Source: Viola odorata
Taxonomy: Eukaryota > Streptophyta > Magnoliopsida > Malpighiales > Violaceae
Length of the DNA: 64,000 bases
Assembly (NCBI GenBank): GCA_963691705.1
Contig: OY829545.1
Span: forward strand, 40,411,475 to 40,475,474
Direction: 5' to 3'
Shown here: in pieces, positions 1 to 12,089 of the stretch
Layout of the letters: each line of letters begins with the position of its first letter
Position numbering within the stretch: the stretch's first letter is position 1
The notes under the pieces: generated by a model
What the model was told of the DNA's origin: nothing
Database searches by the model: none
What the model saw: the letters and a program-made list of their open reading frames with translations, nothing else
Program-made: the position numbers and the translations under genes

Positions 1-891
1 TTCCACTAGTTTGGCTTTGAGGTCTAAAGTATCAAACCTCAACCAACCTCTCAAATATTCAAGTGGGGGTACCTTGGTGGGCTTGGCCGTTAGATTGGCC
101 AAGACTTCATCCTCTGCATCCTCAGTCAAATCTTCTATGTCAGCATCGGGGTCTACCTCTTTTCCCTTCAGTGGCCGCTCTCCTTGTGATTTGGTGGAGG
201 CTTTAGAGCTTTGCCCTTTCTTCATAGCAACCGGCTTAACCCCAGCGGGTTGCTTATTTGGAGGAGTACCGGTGGCCTCGGCTTGTGATTTGGTGGAGGC
301 TTTAGAGGTTTGCCCTTTCTTCATATGAACCTGCTTTTTCCCAGAGGGGTGCTTATTTGGAGGACTTCCGGTGGGCACCCCTTGTGATTTGGTGGAGGCT
401 TTAGAGCTTTGCCATGTCGTGCGTTTATCGACCGCCCCTGCTGCCTCCTCAATCTCCGTCTCCGTCACAAGCTTCCTAGGGTTTGCCCTGACGACTTTCT
501 TGATAGCAACCTGCTTCGCCCGGGGGTGCTTGAATGCAGAACGAAAGGCTACATTGCCATCGCAACTTGAGGATATTTTTCTTCTAGTCCTCCTCTCTAT
601 TCTGCCATCAACTTCTGGTACTGGTCTCTTCAGTTTCGTTTTGGTCCCCTCACCCGCGTCTGTGTCACTCAACTCAATCGCCCTGTCTTTCCCCTTCACG
701 CTCTCCTCTGACCCAGAGTTTTCATCTTCTGCACACTCATCCTTATTGAAGCTGGCCGCCTGTTTAGCATCTATTTCTCTGATGACTGCATCAATCAGTT
801 GTTTAACCCGTCCTTGTGCTGACGGCCTTGCCGAAACTGGTTCGATCGCGGGCGGCGGGGTGTCATGAGGGTCGCTTGAGTTGCTGGCCAT
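1..891 (-). CDS. Hypothetical repeat-bearing protein, N-terminal 297 residues (runs off window)
   Basis: The frame is open from an ATG at 891-889 to the window edge without a stop, so the C-terminus is missing. The N-terminal 60 residues are hydrophilic. A basic stretch follows (RIERRTRRK near residue 110), then three imperfect repeats of about 35 residues built on SSKASTKSQ, a Pro/Gly/Lys spacer and MKKGQ (about residues 165-255), and then an acidic patch. The last visible residues (EYLRGWLRFDTLDLKAKLVE) look like the start of a folded domain. An AT-rich TATA-like stretch lies on the minus strand near 963-973, about 75 bp upstream. I do not recognise the family. The composition resembles N-termini of plant proteins of transposon ancestry, but that is only an impression. 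The coiled-coil gene at 1455-1838 lies 563 bp upstream on the same strand. Confidence 0.55.
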   Translation of the reverse strand, partial: MASNSSDPHDTPPPAIEPVSARPSAQGRVKQLIDAVIREIDAKQAASFNKDECAEDENSGSEESVKGKDRAIELSDTDAGEGTKTKLKRPVPEVDGRIERRTRRKISSSCDGNVAFRSAFKHPRAKQVAIKKVVRANPRKLVTETEIEEAAGAVDKRTTWQSSKASTKSQGVPTGSPPNKHPSGKKQVHMKKGQTSKASTKSQAEATGTPPNKQPAGVKPVAMKKGQSSKASTKSQGERPLKGKEVDPDADIEDLTEDAEDEVLANLTAKPTKVPPLEYLRGWLRFDTLDLKAKLVE

Positions 892-1454
892 GGGATCAGG
901 GTTTGTTTGAAAAGTGAGAGGTAAAAGTGGAAGTAATGGGAAGTTGATGCGGTTTAGAGTGGGTTTATTTAATGAAGAAGATGAAGTGGGTTTTGGCCCT
1001 TTTGGGAGTAGTATTTGCCAAAACATGAAAAGACTGGGTAGCTTTTGGCTAGGCCACCGGCTCGGCCTGGCAAATTCCAAAATTTCACACATTGAATAAT
1101 TCCACAAAATGATTATTCCATATGGCCATCTTCTTCACTGGCAGTGGATGGTTGGCCTCTTTCCATTGTGATTGATGTTGCATTTCATCCATGCTTTTGG
1201 TTAAATGCTTCTCTAGATAATGACCATCTTAGATGAGCTTTACTCTGTTTTAATGATAATTGTTTCAATTCTTTGTACTTATCAGTCGTTGGTGTTTTAG
1301 TTACACTGAACTTCTATAATGCTTGCCGGATAATGCACTGGAAATTATACACACACAGAAGTGAGGAATTATGTGACATGAAAAAGAGACGGTGCTTTTA
1401 TTTATTGATAACAACCCAAGGACATACCACTCGGGTGGATTACAGACACCCTAA
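892..1454. other. Spacer between two minus-strand genes
   Basis: No convincing coding frame is visible. It holds the presumed promoter and 5' leader of the 1-891 gene and the 3' end of the 1455-1838 gene. The short plus-strand frames here show no family features. Confidence 0.5.
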
Positions 1455-1838
1455 CTACTCAGACCCAGATTCATCATCGATTGTTGGGATGCCTGGAATG
1501 GCATTAGCAAAGAGATTCGATTGAGCAAGAGCAAGCCTTGCACTATTAAGAGCCAGGTTGAGCCCCTCTCTCTTTTGGTTAAGGTGAGCAATGGAGAGGT
1601 TAAGATGGTTGATAGCCTCGCTGTATGACTTGATTGAAGTCAGTGCCAGCCCCTCATGCTCAGCATCTTCGTATACCTCATCCTTCCTAGCCTTCATGTC
1701 CTCCAGCAACTCATTATACTCTTCCATGTCCTGGTTGGTCTGAAGAATCCTGTTCTCCAGCTGCACGATCTCCATGTCCAGATGACCTGAGTAGCGGCCT
1801 GTAGCATTGTGGATCTCTTCCTTCCTCTCACGATCCAT
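1455..1838 (-). CDS. Small coiled-coil protein, 127 aa (family member A)
   Basis: The start MDRERKEE (1838-1836) is preferred over an in-frame Met 19 codons upstream, because the intervening DNA reads TGTGCAG just before the start, like a splice acceptor in the leader. The protein is almost wholly charged and helical, with heptad-like Leu/Ile spacing (residues about 25-105), and ends in a short acidic tail (DDESGSE). No signal peptide or membrane segment is seen. The core KARKDEVYEDAEHEGLALTS and the end ARLALAQSNLFANAIPGIP align with an ORF inside MULE-1 (22637-22963), and its C-terminal half aligns with 50605-50991. Function is unknown; it may be an oligomerising partner protein. A TATA box lies about 110 bp upstream. 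It is the only copy in the window that is intact and not inside a recognisable transposon. Confidence 0.65.
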   Translation of the reverse strand: MDRERKEEIHNATGRYSGHLDMEIVQLENRILQTNQDMEEYNELLEDMKARKDEVYEDAEHEGLALTSIKSYSEAINHLNLSIAHLNQKREGLNLALNSARLALAQSNLFANAIPGIPTIDDESGSE

Positions 1839-1948
1839 TATTCTCAACCTGCACAGAGAAAGCTTAAAAGAGCAAAGGAGATAAGCAGCAAACAACAGAA
1901 GAGAAGAGGCAGTTTAGGGATGAAGCATATTAGGTTAAAGGATGGTGG

Positions 1949-1956
1949 TATTTATA
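1949..1956 (-). promoter_or_regulatory. TATA box (TATAAATA) for the small coiled-coil gene
   Basis: The minus strand reads CTATAAATACC, about 110 bp upstream of the ATG at 1838. Similar TATAAATA boxes precede the related gene at 50605 and the Tat-type LTR transcripts. Confidence 0.5.
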
Positions 1957-2949
1957 GGAGCCTCAATAGGGTTACCTGAGGTTATGTGATAAGGTGCATT
2001 AAAGGAAAGGAGCCTGTCAACCAAACAGTCGATATGGTCAAACTGTCACGCAACACACAAACCAAACCATTGCATCCAAACCAAACCAGTTATGAAAGAT
2101 ACACACAAACTGCACTATACCATTACTCTAACCATTGCATCACTTTGAGAATGTTAAAGGCTGACTCCAGTAGTAATTGGGAATCCAACTACAAGTCTAC
2201 AATGTGCAGAGTTGGGGAACTGTTATCTAGGCCAATCCCCTGCACTAGCTCAGGTATAGATCATTGAATGGTCCAATCGGCAACAGGGTCTTGGGGAACT
2301 GTTATCGAAAATACATCAATTCCCAACAAGTATTTCCAAGTTGACCTTGCATCAATAGGCATTCATAATTATCATTCCAGGTGCCTCTATTTGCAGCATC
2401 CAAGCAATCAAAGCACAGAAGAAGAAGGTTTCTGAACAAGGAATAGCAAGTATCCTAAACAAGTGATGCACCTCAGAGCAAATGAAACAGAGTCCGTACT
2501 CAATATAGTTGCTTCTGCTCATGCAATTACATATGCAAACCAAACCAACAATTCAGAACTAATAAAAGTGGAACAGATTAAAAGAACAGGGCAGTAAAGC
2601 AACTGGATGCAACAGCCTAAAATAGGGACAGTTGAAGAAAAACATACACTTTCACCATTGAAGAAAAACATCAGACAGCCTTAATAGGAACACAATGAGA
2701 TAGCCAATATAAATTCATTAACTAGAGGAATAATATGCATCATCAGTTGGACACCATTCCTAAAATGGATCACAACGGTTGCCCATCCTAAATCCACCAT
2801 CCTACTACTACCATAAACACCCTACTACATTGCAGAAAGTGGCCATCCAAACAGAAAACAACATTCAGTCTACCAGGAACACTAATATAGCAAAAACTGG
2901 TCATCCAAAAGTCAACACACTTATGTCTACAACCAATATCCTAATATAT
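1957..2949. other. Intergenic, no gene seen
   Basis: About 1 kb without a supported coding frame or RNA gene. Locally rich in short accaaacca-type runs (2040-2100). It contains the 3' flank of the acidic DLN-motif gene. Confidence 0.5.
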
Positions 2950-3534
2950 TCAGTAGTAATTAGGGAGAAGAATACGCAACATTTTGATGAAGCTCTCTTC
3001 GTGGAAAGGGTGCTCATCTTTAGGGCGAAACATACCTCGGATTGGCAACTTATTGAGATCGAAATCCATATCCACCTTCACTTCAGATGTATGCATTAAA
3101 TCCTCAGTGGCAGGTAGATTTAAATCGGGAATTTTATACTTCTTTGGACGCCCATGATTAAAGCCGAGATACCCATCTTCTTCACTGGCAAGAGAGCACG
3201 AAACCTCCTCCGCTTCCAAAACACTCACACGGGCGACCATTTCTTCCTCGGACACAGCCACCATCTCTTCAAACAAGACGTTGTCTTCACTTTCGTAGGT
3301 ATCTGGCACAATCACATCCATTTCACAGATTGCATCCGCCGCAACAGCCACCGGCCAGACATCATCTCCAACCGCCGCCTCCGCGACTGCATCACCTTCG
3401 ACCTCCGCCACCGCGACGACATCAACCTCAACCCCAGGGACTCCAATTGAATCTGGAACGAACATACCCATAACCGGATCAAATTGCATGCAACTATCAT
3501 CATGGGAATCATCCCAGAAATCAACACCCTCCAT
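2950..3534 (-). CDS. Acidic protein with AT-hook-like and EAR-like (DLN) motifs, 194 aa
   Basis: This is a single-exon frame starting at the ATG 3534-3532. The first 120 residues are strongly acidic and rich in Val/Ala/Glu. GRPKKYK at about 128-134 resembles an AT-hook or nuclear-import patch. It is followed by DLNLP (137-141) and DLNKLP (159-164). DLNxxP/LxLxL motifs are known plant EAR repression motifs that bind TOPLESS-type co-repressors. The layout suggests a small nuclear co-repressor-like protein, but this is inference, because short motifs occur by chance and I do not recognise the family. A TATA-like site lies about 110 bp upstream (3645-3654), though that site reads more naturally toward the plus strand. 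Expression is unproven. Confidence 0.45.
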   Translation of the reverse strand: MEGVDFWDDSHDDSCMQFDPVMGMFVPDSIGVPGVEVDVVAVAEVEGDAVAEAAVGDDVWPVAVAADAICEMDVIVPDTYESEDNVLFEEMVAVSEEEMVARVSVLEAEEVSCSLASEEDGYLGFNHGRPKKYKIPDLNLPATEDLMHTSEVKVDMDFDLNKLPIRGMFRPKDEHPFHEESFIKMLRILLPNYY

Positions 3535-3644
3535 TTGGAAAATTATAAATTAAAAGTAGAAATTAAAACTACAGATTTTCAAAGAAATAAAAATTGAAAT
3601 TGAAGATGGAATTTTGGGATTCTGCCCTTCTTCGCGGAGGACGG

Positions 3645-3654
3645 TATAAATAGG
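3645..3654 (+). promoter_or_regulatory. TATA-like site TATAAATAGG
   Basis: A strong TATA match reads on the plus strand, but the only plus-strand frame after it (3699-3920) lacks an ATG. Read on the minus strand it gives TATTTATA, about 110 bp before the DLN-motif gene. Direction is therefore uncertain. Confidence 0.35.
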
Positions 3655-4835
3655 GAAAAGTTTCCGTTCCCTCCAAAATTTGAGATTCAAACTCAAAATT
3701 GAGGCATAAGGAGTCAGTAGTCGAAGCCGAAGCCGACCTCCGAGCTGTCGTCGTCGTCACCAGCAGCGGCAAGAGGCACCCTTGTCTTCTCCAGCCTGGG
3801 GAGTCGCCCACGACATTTGTTGGGGACATGCTTTTGGGGCATAGAACGACTTTTGTTCCGCCCCAAAGGGAGTATTTTTTATTAGACAAATTTAATCATT
3901 TCGTCAATAGAACCCATTGAAATTTTCGCAAAATTTAACTAATTCCTTATTAAGTGAGAAAAAAGTACAGAACTTTGTACTACTTAAATTAAAAAAAAAA
4001 GTGTCAAATGAATATTATTAAGTAAATTATTTATACATTAATTTATTAAATATTAAATATATAATCTAATAATACACATTTTTAAATCAGTAAGTCCGGA
4101 TCATAAGTAATACTCGCTCTCGTGCACAATAAATAACTTTTTCCTACGGATTCTTACTGTTCATAATATTTGTCATTGTATCTTTTCTGAATCATATATT
4201 TTGTGCAAATAACAATTTTTTTTATGCATCAACCCAATTTGATGATGATATGATAATTTGAGTGAAAATTAGGAGTAAAAATGAAACAATGTGAAATAAA
4301 ATAAGATTAAAAATTATTATTTTATAAATTTTTACTATCTCAAAACGTCATTTATTTTCCTCCGAAATGAGTATAACATAAATGATTAAATAGTAAATAA
4401 AATTTTGGTAACTATTAAAAAACCTACTAGATTTCGCCGAAAACCCGGGCGAGGGAAAATGTACCATTAAAAAGAGAAAAAAGAGAAAGGAAGTAAAAAA
4501 AAAAAGGAAAAGAAAAATCATCGGAAGAAGGCCCACGCCATTCTCACACCACCACGCATCGCTCTCCTCCTCCTCCCTCTAATCCTCACCCTCACCTTCC
4601 TAGATCTCTCTCTCTCCCCCTCTCTCCTTTTAATTCTATACTCTTCCGCCACCGAATACCTTCGCTTGTTTTCTTCTTCGTTTTTTAATTTTTTAAATAT
4701 ATTTATCTCTTGTTGGTGTCTGTTCCAAAATTCTTTCAGTTTTGATCTGTTCAAATGTCTCAAATCTGCTAAAAAGTCATTCTTTTTTTGGAATTTTTGT
4801 TTCGAAAGCTAGGGATTGATGTGTATATCTGCAGA
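3655..4835. other. AT-rich intergenic region and leader of the LysM gene
   Basis: 3930-4500 is very AT-rich with no gene seen. 4560-4700 is a CT-rich stretch (ctctctctctcccc) typical of a plant core promoter or 5' leader just before the LysM gene. I could not place the transcription start. Confidence 0.45.
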
Positions 4836-7800
4836 ATGATGCAGACGGGGGGGAGCGATTGGGATGTTAGTTACAGTTTAAAAAATGGTTTCAGAAACAC
4901 CCGATTCTCCAACGATTTTTGTGATGACGACGATATTATTAATAGCAATGGCGATACCCAAACAGATCAACTCCTGACCTTGTTTCATGATACCAGAGCT
5001 AATGGAAAATACAAGAGCAGCCGTGTTACCTTCTCAAACGGAGCACCCACAACCTCCTCGTCGCCATCTCCGCCGCGCCCCTCCTCTTCGCCTTCATTTC
5101 TCGGAAATGGCGGTGCCGGCACTTCTTTCATTGAACACCATGTCTCCAAGCATGACACCCTTGCCGGAGTCGCCATCAAGTATGGGGTTGAGGTATTCTC
5201 TATTTTGATCTCGTTATTGGGTTCTCCCCTTATTGGAGAATCTGCCATGGGTTTCTTGTATCGCATGGTGAGATAACTCTGGAAAACAGTAGAGTCAAAA
5301 GAGAATGAAAAATGTGCTTAATTGTGTGGTGTATAGCTTTATTGGGGCTGGATTTTGCGTGCTCCATACAGATTTACCAATTTTGGTTGTTAGGATTGTT
5401 AATCTGTTTAGTTAGATCATGTCCCTTGCTGCCTCATCATTGCTTCTTTCTTTTTACTTGCCATGCTAGATGGTAATTTTTTTTCCTTCTGAAATTTAGG
5501 TGGCTGACATAAAAAAGCTGAATGGTCTTGCTACCGATCTTCAAATGTTTGCTCTCAAGACACTGCAGATTCCTCTACCTGGCAGGCACCCACCTTCACC
5601 TTGGATATCAAATGGCTCTGATTCTACACGGTATTTATCTGTTCCCTTAGAACTCTTGTTTCTTTTCTGGTTTGCTGTTTTTTTCCCTTTTATATAAAAG
5701 TTGAAGATTTCCTGTTTATGTTTGAATCTAAGGAGCTCAATCTAATTCATTGTGATGTCGTGGTGTCATTTTTCTGGTCTGGGCCATGTTGTTGTTAGAG
5801 CAAACTAGTTTGTGCTTTAGCTACTGAATGTTTGGTGTAAGTTGGCGTCCTTCCTTTAAACATGCCACAAAGCCTGGATGTTCTGATTTTCAATCACCAG
5901 CCTTTTGTGTTTCAAATTGAATAGAAACCACATGTGAATAATTTTGGCAGGGAATTATTATTTTTAGCTAATTATAAGTTAACAACCTTAATTATGTAAA
6001 AGGTAAATGCTTTACGAATTTGTCTTGTTTGATGGTAGAAACAAAAGGGAAGTCAGGAACCACACTAGCAGTACCAACATTGGGATGTCTTGAGTTGATC
6101 AAAGTCATGCATGTCTATTTCATTCTAGATTCTTTGATGGTCGAATTTTTTACTTTAGCTTTTTAGATATTCACCATCAGAGTGGACCTAATCTGGGTTT
6201 GAACTGCTAATATGTGGGCAGTTAGAATCAAATGCGAGTGGTAGGTTGTATGATGTTGATGCAGCTGTTTGGTATTACCTATGGTGATGCTACACTGGTT
6301 ATTTTGGATCACATGTGTGTATTCTGGCAGAAGTGATAGTGATGGGATTTTCTAATTGCCAGAGATGTTGGTATCTGGACGCACCATTATAAGGTGGTCG
6401 AAGAAGCTGGGGTAGGTAAAGTGTCAAAAGATTGGTAATTTGGTATAGGATCTGGACTAAAATTTCAGCTGAGATATGCTTGACTTCAATATGCTTGGCG
6501 TAGGGTGCAGATCATGAGCTAATAGTGTCCAAAGTAACAAACCTGTGGTTGCAGTGGCCAAGTGGCAGAGTTATTTTGGGTGTTTGTGCTCATCTCATCT
6601 CAAAACAATAGTATACTAGTAACTATGTTGGTCCATCTGATTTATTTTGATGATGTGAAATTCTTATTCACATGTACCATATGAACATCCATCCCTGTTG
6701 GTATGATGCCACAACCTCACTCATAAAACATGCTATTCGGTTTTGAAACAGTGGTTAAACATTTGAATTGGGAAATTGACCCTGAATGAATCTGAATAGA
6801 GGCAGAGGATATATTTAGCTGACACAACTGTTTTGGGAATAACGTTTAAAGTATAAGCACTGTAACTTGTTACACTAGATATTCAGCTTTAGCAGAAGAA
6901 AAATTATGCACACATAAATGCAAAAGTTCTCTCAACACGTCAAACTCAAAAGATAATAATAACAATAAGAACAGCAGTAATAAAAATATAAAAGCAAGAA
7001 ACAAAAGAATGAACGATACGATACGTGCACTTATTAGTAAACTTTTTTTTTCTGTTATCGTGTCTTACTAATATCCTGAATTTTTTCTTCCAGGCAGAAT
7101 AATAATGAACAGACCTCATCTGGTCAAGCCCAATCAGATCTCTTTGGTTCATTCCAATCTTTGCGGCCTAAATCTTCTCAGCGTAAGGTTTCCCCAGCAA
7201 TGGATTTTTTGCAAGGTTACTATCAGCTGAAGCCAACCGAGCCAAAGATTGCTTCAGAAGGTTTTGAAATGACATTCTATGGGAAAGGAGGTTCTGACAG
7301 TATGGAGGATGGTTATCTCACACCAGTGCCTTCTTCCGGGCGACCATTGAGCAGCCATCGTAAATCTAGAAGCTTAGTCAACGGTTTTCTTGATTCGGCA
7401 AATAGTGGATCGTCTGATGGGGACTCCGAGAGAGGCAGTGAGAAATTGTGTAGAAGACGCCAGAAATCAGTTACTGACTTCAGCTCAAATTGTTCCGAGA
7501 TGCTTATAAGGGAGGAGAATAACAGTGGTGGTGCATTTTCGGCAATCACTGGTAAGTGTTTAGCCCTGAGACCTAAAGCCGCAAGCAAAACTGCTTTGCC
7601 AACTGATGCTGAAGCAGGCGGTTCGAGCCCCGTATCTGTAGGGGATTCAATCGGGAGTGACGGATATTCCATGGTGAGGAAGTCGTCAAGCACGCCAAGC
7701 TTGCAGGATCAGGATAATAGCAATTCTATCTTGAGATCCTCAAAGTGGAGTTTGAAGCCTGACTTGCAGGCTGCTCTATCTGCCGCGGCCATCACGAGAC

Positions 7801-7862
7801 CAATCTTTGATGGGTTGCCAAGACCAGCGACAGCGCGGAGAAACAAAGCTGCACTTGATTAA
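4836..7862 (+). CDS. LysM-domain protein, plant intracellular type, 418 aa (three exons)
   Basis: Proposed exons are 4836-5192, 5500-5630 and 7094-7862, with GT/AG borders and frames that join exactly (357+131+769 nt). The start is the first Met of MMQTGG. Residues about 100-150 form one LysM module, split by intron 1: HHVSKHDTLAGVAIKYGVE, then VADIKKLNGL and FALKTLQIPLPG. The rest is Ser-rich and disordered (SSHRKSRSLVNGF, KSSSTPSLQDQ), ending PRPATARRNKAALD. No signal peptide or membrane span is present, so it is probably not a cell-surface chitin receptor. It matches my memory of Arabidopsis At5g08200/At5g23130-type LysM proteins, whose biochemical role is not settled. LysM modules classically bind N-acetylglucosamine polymers. 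Intron 2 is about 1.46 kb and holds nothing I recognise. The gene is convergent with HUA2-like. Confidence 0.85.
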
Positions 7863-8370
7863 GTTATTACCTGCTATTATATTACCATACTTTTGATTTT
7901 TGTGGAGCGTTAGCTAGTTACCGAGGGTAAATAGAAGCAAGAGAAGACAGGCAGAAAGTCCAAATAATATATGATAGGCACTTTTCTGTGTTATTTTTAT
8001 TTGAAAGAAAACAACAGAATCATACAAGCGCGGGGAGAAGAACACCAATGCATCAGCTCATTTGTATTTAATCCAATTCTTTTAAAGGTTGGCTCTTGAC
8101 TCGGAGACTACTTGCGTTATGTTTATTGTTAACAGTGCAAGAATCCGCACCGTCACATTTTGTTCTTGTTTGTAATGTACGATGCGGCGGCAATGCAGGT
8201 TTCGAGTTAAATTCACTCTCTTTCCAACTTAGATAAGATAGGACTTGCCCTTCTTATTTTGTTGGAAGCCTAACAAATAGTTTTGATTATTTAATTATTG
8301 TATTTTAATTTTTAAAATAAATAACAAAATAAAAAAAATTGATTAATAACTTGGTTATTGTGAACATCTA

Positions 8371-8410
8371 AGAAAGTCATTGTTATTGGGTGAAAGTCAT
8401 TGTTATTGGG
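8371..8410. repeat. 20-bp direct tandem duplication
   Basis: Two adjacent copies of gaaagtcattgttattgggt, with a period of 20 bp, in AT-rich intergenic DNA. Confidence 0.8.
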
Positions 8411-11190
8411 TGACTTTTCAGTTTTGAGGATTACAAAGTTCAGTACACATGACTAGAACCAGACACAAAGTTCTTAAGTTTTTATATACCCAGCAACTTA
8501 GCACTAAAAAATTAACTATGGAATCGTGGCCGTTCAAGGGTTCCTCCAAGTGCCACCCGGAAAAAAAAAATGGTTCGTCGGATCCAATTCCAAGATGAAA
8601 GGACTACTTCATTTCCGATTTCATTCATTGTAACAAACTTATACACATGCCCTTTTGACACTATTCTTCTCAAAAAAACAAATATTAGAGATCGATCAAC
8701 TAGTCCAGCACCCAGTACCAAGATAATGCCATCAATGTGAAACTTCATAAAATTGCACTATAACTGATTTCTCTTTTTTAGTTCCAACTATAACTGGAAT
8801 TTAACAGAATAAACTTGTCACCTTAACACACCACATCCTATGTTAGTCAGTAGCGTGAAGAGGATATTCACAAAAAGATCCAGCAGTATGTTATAGTAAG
8901 CAAAAACAAGGAAACTTCTGTTGTCTAGTCTTGACTGCGGAATCCAGTAATCCACACCAAATATTTACCTCAGCAATTGCAGAAATCGCGTATGCCAGGC
9001 TCGTCGCGTGTGAACCCTATTCTTGAGAGTTAACCCATATAATGTAACACCATGAATCACAGCAATTCTCAGCTCAATGTCTTGCCTCATCCTGTCAAAA
9101 TACACAATTTACATGTCATCATCTTCTAATTCTAAAACTCAACTGTTCTTGCAAATATCATAATCATAAATACGAACACAGCATCTTTCCCAACAAGTAC
9201 TAAGCTGCTTCTGTGTCACGAAGACGCAAAGACAATACAGGCATACCAGCCTCATAAGACAAATGAATGAAGCCATATAGCATCCACAGTTGATATGCAA
9301 AAGAGTACTTGCAACTAAAATAAGCAATTTCTCAGTCTACGCTACTCTGCAAGGTTTAACTTTCAAGTCTTTCTAGAAAACCTCATTGGATTAAAATCCA
9401 GTTCCAACATGAGTGATGAAGTACAACCAGAAAAATGATATTTTTCCAATGCTTTTTAGCTGACACCAGAATCCTCCATTTCTGCTGTAGCCCGCCATAT
9501 GCAATGTTATGAAAGAAGAAAAAACTAGTAGAAACTTGCAGTTTTGAACACCAAAAGAAAGAAATAATTAATCAAGGGTGGTGCTAGAGTTCCTAATACT
9601 TCTACTAACTTTTGTCCTTAAATGCACACATCACTCTAATATTCACTTGCTAGTTATTTATATAAAATAGAAAGGAAATATACTCATCGATAAACCCCAA
9701 TCATCTTTTGTCACACCAATTACTAAAAGTGTTAGTATCGAAAAGATTAGCATCTCTAGCATTATTCATCAACCAAAGCTGCTCGAGTACAAGTTCACAA
9801 CACCATGAAAAGTAAAAGTATATGCAACCAGATCTATAAAAATCTAAGCAGCATTCCACTCCATCCCAAAACACACAACGGACTTAGTTATTTCCATTTA
9901 ACTCAGCTGCCAAAGTTAGTTGAATTTGTCAACATGTGCAAATCCTCAAATAAGCAGTCATTTACAGAGATGAAAAATATCAAAGAACTTGGGGTTGATG
10001 TTCAATTTATATCAATGACAGAGAAGCATCTATGATGACCAAAATGTTACCATTCAGGGGGTAGTAACTATGACGCAAAGCAAATAAGAAGTGTCTATCA
10101 AAAACACTCACTGCACTTGAGAAGAAAATAGACAGCTACATTCCTGGCGACAGGCTCCATGTGTAATGAATTCATCAGCAAGAAAAAAAAAGGCCAAATC
10201 TTCCACTTTCCAGCACTGCTTCTTCCAGTCTAGTGAACTTTCACCAAAGAAGATGATGATTCAACTGTGGCAGAGGGTAAACTAGAATCTAAAATCACCG
10301 AAGTATGAAACACCTCAACACACAACAAATGAAAACACCACCTAAGGTGCCATCCAAGGCTAACACGCTACAGAAGAAAACATCAATTAACAGTGCCATC
10401 CAAGGCTAAGATTTGCAGTTCTTTGTGGTTGTTGAACTGGTTATAGTCAAGCATATCTCAAAACATAATTTATCAGCCTCTGCCTAGGATATATGAAATA
10501 GAGTCCTTATACTTTTTTGTAAAGTTTATCCAACTTTGGAGGAACGAGGTTGATGCATGTGGTCGGCTTTCTGGATGCTGGAAAGATGAAGATCTATGAT
10601 GGAAATAAGTCATTTACTTGATTCAGATGTTATAGGAATTCTCATCTCCTTAAAGACTACTTGCTCCAAAAACAGTTATTTCAGTAAAAGTACAGCCTTC
10701 TCTTCTTCCTCATGGCCTCCAGCTTTCAGGAGTACGCATTGGAGAATCAGTGGCCAAATAGGAAATCATGCAAAACGAATTTCTCCTGTTTTCTCTTTGG
10801 AGGATTCAATATCCTCTTTCCACATACATTCTACCATTCTAATAAACTTCTCTTATTTCTTTATACATCAACCTAATCAAATTCCAGTTTCACTCCAATA
10901 ATCGTTAGAAAAGAGCTAAAGTTATGCACATCGCCAATTAGCCTACAAAAGTCAAGAGAGCCTCATATACACAGTGAAACAAAATCAATAAACGAAAGTA
11001 TAATTTCAAGGAAATTGAGTCAGGTATTACAAAAGGTTGCTCATCCTAAGCAAGCCTGAGACACTGACGCATGACCATGCATACCTCTACAGTCAGATGG
11101 AAGGAAATTACTAGTATCCATGATACCATGAAGGATATTGAAAGCAAACAATGCTATAGCAAAAAGACAGAACAAAGATAATTCCATATA

Positions 11191-11347
11191 AGGATTCGTA
11201 AATTCACGACTGCTCAACCTTGTCTCGAAATAAATTTCTTTATATGATCAAACTCAGTATAATTACAAAGGATTCGTAAATTCACGACTGCTCAACCTTG
11301 CCTCGAAATAAATTTCTTTATATGATCAAAACTCAGTATAATTACAA
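11191..11347. repeat. 78-bp tandem duplication
   Basis: Two head-to-tail copies start with aggattcgtaaattcacga at 11191 and 11269. They differ by one substitution (cttgt/cttgc) and one extra A, so the duplication is recent. Confidence 0.85.
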
Positions 11348-12089
11348 GAGGAGAAATAGATGTACTAACCAAGTCAGAAACATGGGCCTATACTCAGAAG
11401 CAAATGTTCGAGGGACATAATCGTCAGGAAAAATTACAATATACACAGTCCTGCCAACTGTCTCCACAAGGTCAAAACACCGCCTTCAAGTGCTAGTTGT
11501 ACTTGTCTCATGCAGAAACATTCCTTCAAGGCGTTCAATGATTCAAATTCACAGCTTGTTTCCTGGCTCACTGCCATAAGAAAAAAATAACACATTTATC
11601 AGTAAAGAAAGAGTTGTATCTTCCTTTTAATCATAAGCAAAAAATGATTAATAGCATCAAAGGGAACTCATTTACAATAGAGAATAGAACCAATAAAAAC
11701 TCCGACCCCAAAAAATTAAGGGATGCCTGGTGCAATGGCAACAAATCTGGACCAAATGGGAAACTCTGCTGACAGTGAAAGTTGGACATTGTGAACAAGG
11801 AATAATTTTAAATTCCTAAGAACCTTTCCTCTTTCAGCTTTCATTCATGTCATGGCTCCACCACTTAATTCCAAGAAATTATGTATAAAACATTTACTGA
11901 GGAAACCGAGTGATGCAGGGGCAGCCTAGGGAAAGTACTACACAGTACAGCATCTAGAGAAATTTGTATTGCTGAGGGAGTTTTAGGGCAGGAAATTGGT
12001 TTTAGAGTTGTAGTGAATTGGACTTGGAGGTGATTTAGGGTTTAGAATAATGGTTTAGGGTGGTTAGCCAGCTGCTTGGTAGGCTGGGA

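Noticed and set aside
8512..8748. 78-codon minus-strand frame with a hydrophobic start
   Set aside because: No homology features and no promoter; within the random-ORF length range for this AT content.
12020..12065. TTTAGGG-like words suggesting telomeric repeat
   Set aside because: Only two or three scattered matches, not a tandem array.
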